From positions 1 through 12,310 of the forward strand of contig PLNO01000362.1 of assembly GCA_003141795.1 (NCBI GenBank): 12,310 bases of DNA, in the 5' to 3' direction. Position 1 is the first letter of the stretch, and each line of letters opens with the position of its first letter. Source of the stretch: Spirochaetaceae bacterium. Lineage in GTDB: Bacteria; Spirochaetota; Spirochaetia; SZUA-6; Fen-1364. Both the position numbers and the translations under genes were made by a program. This document shows positions 7,787 to 12,310 of the stretch, piece by piece. The notes below the pieces were generated by a model. That model was not told the origin of the DNA. It worked only from the letters and a program-made list of their open reading frames with translations, and ran no database searches.

Positions 7787-8134
7787 CTACAGGTTGTCCT
7801 GCCAGAGCGCGCTGAGCTTTCCGAACACGCCTTTGCTCTCGTCGCCCGGAAGCGCCTTTCTGAGCTGCAGCTCGTACAGAGCGTCGAGGATCTCCTGTCG
7901 CGCTTTGGGCCGTGTGATCTTGCGGGCAGCCGCGGTGAACGCTTCTTCCCCGTCGACGCCCTTCTCGAACTCGTCGAGGCACGCCGCGAAGCCGGCAAAA
8001 TGCATGCGCTGCGACAGCGAATCGAGGTCGTCGAGCTCCGAAGCCGGGATCACGTCGTCCTCGAGGATGAGGTCGCGGATGCTTCCGGCCAGGAATACCT
8101 GTTCCTCGTGGTTGAGAGATCGAACGTCTGACAT
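7787..8134 (-). CDS. Small acidic helical protein, possibly TerB-like
   Basis: Soluble protein of 115 residues with no signal peptide or membrane segment. It is predicted to be helical and acidic. The N-terminal half (EEQVFLAGSIRDLILEDDV, then a Glu/Asp-rich stretch to about 43) has the spacing of TerB-type proteins (helix, acidic turn, then E-L repeats). The second half contains KARQEILDALYELQLR. I would call it TerB-like only tentatively; no binding site can be assigned. GAGGG seven bases upstream of the ATG supports the start. It converges with the cyclase gene, with 12 bp between their stops, so each transcript probably runs into the other gene's 3' end. Confidence 0.75.
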   Translation of the reverse strand: MSDVRSLNHEEQVFLAGSIRDLILEDDVIPASELDDLDSLSQRMHFAGFAACLDEFEKGVDGEEAFTAAARKITRPKARQEILDALYELQLRKALPGDESKGVFGKLSALWQDNL

Positions 8135-8170
8135 AGGTGTACCCTCTTTTCTCTAAGGTGAAGATACTGA

Positions 8171-8211
8171 AAACGGAATGCCCCGTGGGGCGCCGGGGTC
8201 AGGCGCCGGCG
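8171..8211 (-). terminator. Weak candidate terminator or hairpin cluster downstream of the transglutaminase-like gene
   Basis: Two overlapping inverted repeats: GCCCC/GGGGC with a 2-base loop (8180-8191), and CGCCGG/CCGGCG (8191-8196 with 8206-8211). Read on the minus strand, the first is followed by ATTCCGTTTT, a poor U-tract. It lies about 50 bases past the stop at 8243 and just before the 115-residue gene. It may be a weak terminator or only a structured spacer. Confidence 0.3.
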
Positions 8212-8242
8212 TGCCAGCCGCAGGTGCGCCGCGCGGTCCGCT

Positions 8243-9484
8243 CTATCGGGCCTGGTAGTCGAGAATCCCCTCGTACCCCGAACGGCCGGGGAACTGCGCG
8301 CAGACGCTCGTTTTGCCCGGGGCGACAGCGACGGTGCCACTGAAGAGATCACCCTGTCGGGGGAGGTAGCTCCATTTCCCACCGGTCACCACGGCGACCT
8401 TGACCGCGTCCGGGATGGACAGCGTGAAGAGGACATCGGATCCGGCGGGGAGGATGCGTGAATACGGCTCGACGAGGGTGACCTTCCGCCGTGTGTAGTT
8501 GTTGTAGCTCGTGGGGAAGTCGGCGCTCTCTCCGATGCCCTGCGACGCGTCGATGGTATATTTGAGGACCGCGGAGTAGGTCGTGCTCGCAGAGTCGCGC
8601 GTGGTGGCGTAGATCGAAAGCGTATGCCGGCCCGCGCCTGCAAAGGCGCAGAGCACCTCGAAGCCGCCGTCCACGAGCTGCGTCAGCGCGCCGTTGTCAT
8701 TGTCGTCTACCGATGCTATGGCCAGGACGTCGCCGGGGGCGTCGAAGAGAAGACGTTCCCTGCCGGACGACGTGAAGACGGCCTTCGTGTGGCTTCGGGC
8801 GTCGATGCCAAGTGAATAGGCCGACGGGTAGACGAAGACTCCCTCCCCGAACTGCTCCTTCGTCCACGGAGTGTCCAGGAGCTGCCAGCGAGGATCCTCG
8901 GGGAGATGGCTGAGGATGAACTTCTCCGGCGGCGCCATGAAGAAGAACTCCGTATACTCCTTGACGAACCGCCTGTCCGTGCCCACGTGGCCTGCGCCCC
9001 ACGTGCAGTCCATCAGGCGCCAGACTCCATCGATGAGCACGGCGTTCCAGTCGTGATTCGTTCCGGTGAACACGGCTCCCGGAGCATACCCGTACCCCTT
9101 GGCGTAGCCGCTCACCGTTTCCACGGTGAGCCCCATCTTTCGGCCGATATCCGCGTATAGCCGGGAGTATCCCGCGCAGACCCCCTTGCGGCTTTCCAGG
9201 ACGCCGCCCGCGCTCTCGTCGGCGTGCGTGCCGGAGAAGAATGAGGCGGTGTCGTAGCCGATGTTGTCAGTGATCCAGCGGTAGACGGCCCTGGCCTTGT
9301 CCGTCTCCGAGGAGATGCCCTGGGAGAGGTAGGCGGCGAGCCGCTCGGGGCTTGAGGTGACCGAGGCGGGGGCGCTGAGCGCGCGCTGATCGACCTCGGC
9401 GAACCGGGGGGCGTCGGCGACCGCCTGCCCGACCGCGCATCCCAGCGTGAGAAGGGCGATCAACAAACAGGCGTGAGTTCTCAT
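8243..9484 (-). CDS. Secreted transglutaminase-like (KY-type) protein
   Basis: Exported protein of 413 residues in the transglutaminase-like cysteine protease fold. The signal peptide covers about 1-25 (cleavage likely near AVADA). Cys16 sits in TLGC, which is not a proper lipobox. The core spans about 45-200, with catalytic Cys103 in KGVCAGYSRLY, His144 in NHDWNAVLIDG and Asp159 in RLMDCTWG; this matches the KY (kyphoscoliosis peptidase)-like branch. Residues about 215-413 look like two beta-rich modules, the second marked by RILPAGSDVLFTLSIP, GGKWSYLP and a closing YEGILDYQ, as in other KY-like proteins. It may be a protease, a cross-linker or a non-catalytic binder. The ribosome site is poor. 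It is isolated from the barrel gene upstream by two terminators. Confidence 0.88.
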   Translation of the reverse strand: MRTHACLLIALLTLGCAVGQAVADAPRFAEVDQRALSAPASVTSSPERLAAYLSQGISSETDKARAVYRWITDNIGYDTASFFSGTHADESAGGVLESRKGVCAGYSRLYADIGRKMGLTVETVSGYAKGYGYAPGAVFTGTNHDWNAVLIDGVWRLMDCTWGAGHVGTDRRFVKEYTEFFFMAPPEKFILSHLPEDPRWQLLDTPWTKEQFGEGVFVYPSAYSLGIDARSHTKAVFTSSGRERLLFDAPGDVLAIASVDDNDNGALTQLVDGGFEVLCAFAGAGRHTLSIYATTRDSASTTYSAVLKYTIDASQGIGESADFPTSYNNYTRRKVTLVEPYSRILPAGSDVLFTLSIPDAVKVAVVTGGKWSYLPRQGDLFSGTVAVAPGKTSVCAQFPGRSGYEGILDYQAR

Positions 9485-9513
9485 CTCGCGGCAAGGATAG
9501 CAGAACCGGACGG

Positions 9514-9538
9514 AAAAAACGCCCCCCTTGCGGGGGCG
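9514..9538 (-). terminator. Rho-independent terminator, distal of two
   Basis: A 7-bp perfect stem CGCCCCC/GGGGGCG (9520-9526 with 9532-9538) with a 5-base loop. On the minus strand six T follow it (9514-9519). It terminates leftward transcription from the barrel-protein gene. Confidence 0.85.
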
Positions 9539-9544
9539 GGGCCC

Positions 9545-9572
9545 AAAAAAGCGCCCCCGTGGCGGGGGGCGC
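9545..9572 (-). terminator. Rho-independent terminator, proximal of two
   Basis: An 8-bp perfect stem GCGCCCCC/GGGGGCGC (9551-9558 with 9565-9572) with a 6-base loop, followed on the minus strand by six T (9545-9550). It lies about 22 bases past the barrel gene's stop and just before the second terminator. Confidence 0.88.
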
Positions 9573-9594
9573 GACGGACTGAGAGAGAGGGGAT

Positions 9595-10611
9595 CTAGAA
9601 GGCGAACGTGTAAGCTATCTTCAGGGAGGGATCGAAGGTCGGGTCCTTTTTGGTGATGTTGTCGGTCAGCTTGTCGTCGTAGTTGGAGTACTTGAACGCC
9701 GCCTCGACGTAGAACGGTCCCATGGCGTAGCTGACGCCCGGGGTGATGCTGGAGCCGAGGGCCGCGTTGCCCGACGTGGTACCCGTGCCGAGCCAGTTCA
9801 CGCCGGCCGTGGTGGCGTTCGCCGTGTACAGCGATGCCGCGAGGTAGGCCTTCAGGCCCTTCACGCCGAGGTCGTTGAAGTTGAAGGTGAGCTTCGGGTC
9901 GGTGAAGAACCGGGTGGAGTAGGCGGCGTCCGTGTAGGAGGGAGTGGTCGCCGCGTCGGCGAAGTAGATGCTCTCCTTGACGTCCAGCTGCACCGGTCCC
10001 CAGACGAAGGAGGCCTGCGGCTTCACGTCGTACATCCAGAAGGACGGCACGATGCCGACTTCGGTTGAAGCCGAGAGGGTGAGCGCTGTGGTCTTGTCGA
10101 AGCTGATCTTGTACGCGACGCTCTCGTAGTTCGTGAAGAGGAACGAGGTGGCCGTGGCGTACTTCGTGCTGAGGTGGATGCCCTTGTAGTTCTTGTCCAG
10201 AATGTAGCCGATCTCCTTGAACGCGGCGTCATTCGTCGCGTCGTACCCGAGGAAGTACAGGGGGAGGCTCACGCGGGCGGACAGGGCGCCCAGGGAGAGA
10301 TCGACGTACGGCTCGGCGCGCGCGATGGAAACGAACGACGGGGAAATGGTCCCCATCATGTCCTCCGCGAGGAGCCCGAGCTTGAGCTTCGTGGCGTCGT
10401 CGATCTTGATCGTGTAGGACCCGTTGATGTAGGGGTCCGGCGAGAAGTCCGCGTTGCTCGTGAGGACGGAGCTCGTGGACTGCGCCGCCGACAGGGCGTT
10501 GAAGTCGTAGGCGACGCCGCCGACCTCCAGAGAGATCCCCTCCGCGCCAGCCGTGATGGTTGCTGCCGCAATCAGTGCGGCGGCGATACCGAGAATGCGA
10601 TGTGTTTTCAT
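9595..10611 (-). CDS. Probable outer-membrane beta-barrel (porin-like) protein
   Basis: Exported protein of 338 residues. The signal peptide covers about 1-23 (MKTHR, hydrophobic run, cleavage near TAGA). The mature part has many short alternating hydrophobic/polar strands (for example SYTIKIDD, PYVDLSLGALSARVSLPLYF, KLTFNFNDL) and ends in IAYTFAF with a terminal Phe, the usual outer-membrane barrel insertion signal. No specific porin family is recognised. The open frame extends upstream to 11241, but the ATG at 10611 is chosen: it has AAGGAG five bases upstream and places the signal peptide at the N-terminus. The extension is antisense to the ProRS-like gene. It is probably monocistronic, ending at the tandem terminators. 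The substrate is unknown. Confidence 0.82.
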   Translation of the reverse strand: MKTHRILGIAAALIAAATITAGAEGISLEVGGVAYDFNALSAAQSTSSVLTSNADFSPDPYINGSYTIKIDDATKLKLGLLAEDMMGTISPSFVSIARAEPYVDLSLGALSARVSLPLYFLGYDATNDAAFKEIGYILDKNYKGIHLSTKYATATSFLFTNYESVAYKISFDKTTALTLSASTEVGIVPSFWMYDVKPQASFVWGPVQLDVKESIYFADAATTPSYTDAAYSTRFFTDPKLTFNFNDLGVKGLKAYLAASLYTANATTAGVNWLGTGTTSGNAALGSSITPGVSYAMGPFYVEAAFKYSNYDDKLTDNITKKDPTFDPSLKIAYTFAF

Positions 10612-10658
10612 TTCTTCTCCTTTCAGCAAGGTTATGGTAGGGCAAGTGAACCGCCGCT

Positions 10659-10672
10659 CGGTTAATCGACCG
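10659..10672. repeat. Short inverted repeat in the barrel/ProRS-like intergenic region
   Basis: CGGT (10659-10662) and ACCG (10669-10672) flank TAATCG. It is short and could be chance. It sits just beside the direct-repeat element, about 50 bases upstream of the barrel gene's start. Confidence 0.3.
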
Positions 10673-10674
10673 TT

Positions 10675-10705
10675 AGGGAAGTGTGAATTGATTGTGAATT
10701 TCCCT
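10675..10705. promoter_or_regulatory. Candidate operator: 11-bp-period direct repeat inside an inverted repeat
   Basis: TGTGAATT occurs at 10682-10689 and again at 10693-10700, exactly 11 bp apart, about one helical turn. The pair is bounded by AGGGAA (10675-10680) and TTCCCT (10700-10705). Tandem direct repeats at this period are typical of OmpR/PhoB-type response regulators. It lies about 65-95 bases upstream of the barrel gene and overlaps the -35 and spacer of the candidate promoter for the ProRS-like gene, so one regulator could affect both. Confidence 0.5.
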
Positions 10706-10716
10706 GATGGTAGGAT
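10688..10716 (+). promoter_or_regulatory. Candidate sigma-70-type promoter for the ProRS-like gene
   Basis: TTGATT (10688-10693) and TAGGAT (10711-10716) are 17 bp apart, each matching consensus at four of six positions. Initiation near 10723 gives a leader of about 30 bases to the GTG at 10754. The -35 overlaps the direct-repeat element. Confidence 0.4.
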
Positions 10717-10753
10717 GCCGGAACCGCGCAACGCCGTGAAACAGGGGGATTCG

Positions 10754-12310
10754 GTGAAAATGTCAGAGCTTTTCGGGACGACGCTTCGCGAATCTCCCCT
10801 CCAGGCGCGGACACCGGGACATGCGCTTCTCCTGAGGGCGGGGTATCTGTTCAGCGCGGGGCAGGGTCGGACCTCATGGCTGTCGCTGGCGCGCCGTACC
10901 CTGGCGCACATCGAAACGATCGCGCGCAGGGAAATGGAGGCGGTCGGAGGCCAGGAGATTCTCCTCCCCGCAGGCGCCGGAACGGAGCTGTTCCGATCAG
11001 AGCTTCGCTCCTGGAGACAGCTCCCCGTGACGCTCTTCCAGGTCCGCTCCACCGATTCCCTGCACCTGGAGGTTTTCAGCGCTACCCCGGGCCCCGAGGA
11101 GCAGAGCTCACGGTTTGCGATCCTCCGCGCGGCATTCACCGCCATGCTCACCCGGAGCGGCGTTCCCTTCTTCGAGGCTGAGAGAGCGCTTCCCGAAGGT
11201 CTCTCCGCAGTGCACTTCATTTCTGCGAACGACGTGGGCAAGGACGAAATCGCGCGCTGCGCCTGCGGTTACCTCGCGCCCTGGTCCTCGGCCACATTCC
11301 GCGTGCCCCAGGCGCCGAGAGACGAGGAGCCTGCCCCCTGCTCCCGCGTCGCCACGCCGGGATGCACGACGATCGATCAGCTCTGCAAGTTTTTCGGTAT
11401 CCCTGAGACAAGGACTGCGAAGGCTGTCATGCTCACCGCGTCGATCCCCCGTCGCGAAGGGGCCGAGGAGAGGTTCGTCTTCGCCGTGGTCCGCGGTGAT
11501 CGTGAGATGAGCGAGGCGAAGCTGAGAGAGGCGCTGGGCGCGGACAGCCTGCGGCCGGCTACCGAGGCCGAGATCCGGGCCGCGGGTGCCGTACCGGGAT
11601 ACGCCTCGGCCGTGGGACTCTCACCAAAAGCCATTGTCGTGACGGACCCGATCGTGGTCAGATCTGTGAACCTCGTTGCGGGAGCCAACGAGGAAGGCTT
11701 CCACTTTGTGAATGTCAACGCGGGGCGGGATTTCCCGTCCGGCATAACATGCGACATCGCCCAGGTGAAGGAAGGGGATCCCTGCCCCCGGTGCGGAAGC
11801 GCACTTGAGCGTGGGAGTGCCCTGATCCTCGGCTCGCTGAAGATGATCCGGGTGACGGATGCTGCTCTCCGGTTCCAGGATCGGGACGGCCGTGAGAGGC
11901 CCGTCAGCCTTTTCAGCGGAGAGCTGGAGCTGGGGCGCATCCTCTTCGCCGCTGCCGAAGCGCACAACGACGAGCGCGGCCTTCTCTGGCCGGGGAGCAT
12001 TGCACCGTTCGACGTGCACCTCATCAGCCTGGGTGAGCCAGGCTCGACGGCCTTCGCGGAGGCGGAACGGCTGTGCGGTGAGCTGGAGGAGCGAGGCGTC
12101 GGCGTCATGTTCGACGACAGGGGGGAGCGCGCGGGGGTGAAGTTCGCCGATGCGGACCTCGTCGGAATACCCCTGCGCATCACCGTGTCCACGCGCGGGC
12201 TGGAATCGGGGAGCGTGGAGATCAAGCTGCGAGCCGGCGCGGAGAAGCTCGCAGTGCCGCGGGCGGATGCGGCCGCGTGCGCGGCCGCGATGATCGGCGA
12301 GCTGCGCGGG
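10754..12310 (+). CDS. Prolyl-tRNA synthetase-like protein with degenerate aminoacylation site, partial
   Basis: Open through 519 codons to the window edge; its end resembles ProRS C-termini, so only a few codons may be missing. Order: class II core remnant about 11-98 (ESPLQ, HALLLRAGY, REMEAVGGQEILLP, SWRQLPVTLFQV); remnant with CACGY (169-173); INS editing domain about 204-330; DPCPRCG (342-348); motif 3 region; anticodon domain about 418-519 (DERGLLWP, MFDDRGERAGVKFADADL). Missing against family sequences: about 45 residues with the THEE loop after motif 1, the FRDE motif 2 segment, the GGS-HEF region, EVGHIF, and the motif 3 glycines (LELGR replaces GIGVSR). INS retains Lys223 (KAVML) and His317 (GFHFVNVN). 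GTG is chosen because AGGGGG (10743-10748) lies five bases upstream; the ATG at 10760 is an alternative. It is probably an editing or non-catalytic paralog. A decaying gene is less likely with so long an open frame. Confidence 0.88.
   Translation, partial: MKMSELFGTTLRESPLQARTPGHALLLRAGYLFSAGQGRTSWLSLARRTLAHIETIARREMEAVGGQEILLPAGAGTELFRSELRSWRQLPVTLFQVRSTDSLHLEVFSATPGPEEQSSRFAILRAAFTAMLTRSGVPFFEAERALPEGLSAVHFISANDVGKDEIARCACGYLAPWSSATFRVPQAPRDEEPAPCSRVATPGCTTIDQLCKFFGIPETRTAKAVMLTASIPRREGAEERFVFAVVRGDREMSEAKLREALGADSLRPATEAEIRAAGAVPGYASAVGLSPKAIVVTDPIVVRSVNLVAGANEEGFHFVNVNAGRDFPSGITCDIAQVKEGDPCPRCGSALERGSALILGSLKMIRVTDAALRFQDRDGRERPVSLFSGELELGRILFAAAEAHNDERGLLWPGSIAPFDVHLISLGEPGSTAFAEAERLCGELEERGVGVMFDDRGERAGVKFADADLVGIPLRITVSTRGLESGSVEIKLRAGAEKLAVPRADAAACAAAMIGELRG

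Noticed and set aside
9494..9502. Extended -10 (TGCTATCCT, minus strand) for the transglutaminase-like gene
   Set aside because: There is no matching -35, and the start would lie about three bases before the ATG. Too weak to list as a feature.
10612..11241. Upstream extension of the barrel-protein frame
   Set aside because: It is antisense to the ProRS-like gene. The signal peptide and ribosome site support the ATG at 10611.
11377..12225. Minus-strand open frame (282 codons) opposite the ProRS-like gene
   Set aside because: Ser/Arg/Pro-rich composition with no recognisable domain. The plus-strand frame matches ProRS throughout.
12269..12288. Repeated GCGGCCGC separated by four bases
   Set aside because: It encodes an alanine-rich stretch near the ProRS-like C-terminus; best explained by GC-rich Ala codons.
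1..12310. tRNA, rRNA, CRISPR array, insertion sequence or attachment site
   Set aside because: None seen. Gaps between genes are all short and contain only the promoters, repeats and terminators listed.

Overview
The window is gene-dense, high-GC bacterial chromosome, with nine complete genes and two cut off by its edges. No stretch longer than about 145 bases lacks a gene. The host looks like a diderm bacterium: it has lipoprotein signals, a signal-peptide-bearing beta-barrel-like protein ending in Phe, and a Pst-type phosphate importer. The style would fit a spirochaete or a deltaproteobacterium-like lineage, but nothing here fixes the taxon.

Left block (1-4045, minus strand): a phosphate importer operon, pstS-pstC-pstA-pstB-pstB. 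Its genes overlap or nearly touch (ATGA overlaps, one 7-bp overlap, one 2-bp gap), so translational coupling is likely. There are two different PstB ATPases in tandem, and their departures from consensus (a lost Q-loop Gln in one, an altered ABC signature in the other) would fall in the same composite ATP site of a heterodimer.

Centre (4160-7774, plus strand): divergent from pstS is a three-gene set with overlapping or near-touching ends. It encodes an exported SH3-like protein, a lipoprotein M48 zinc protease, and a membrane CHASE2-class III nucleotide cyclase. Together they read as an envelope sensing or maintenance module with second-messenger output.

Right-centre (7787-10611, minus strand): a small acidic helical protein that may be TerB-like, a secreted transglutaminase/KY-like protein with C-terminal Ig-like-looking modules, and a probable outer-membrane beta-barrel protein. 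Two tandem rho-independent terminators separate the last two.

Right edge (10754-12310, plus strand, open at the edge): a prolyl-tRNA synthetase-derived protein. It keeps the editing (INS) and anticodon-binding regions but has lost the T-H-E-E loop, motif 2 and the glycines of motif 3, so it should not aminoacylate. This is the most unusual gene in the window. The short region between it and the barrel gene carries a direct repeat with 11-bp period inside an inverted repeat, a plausible binding site for a response regulator.
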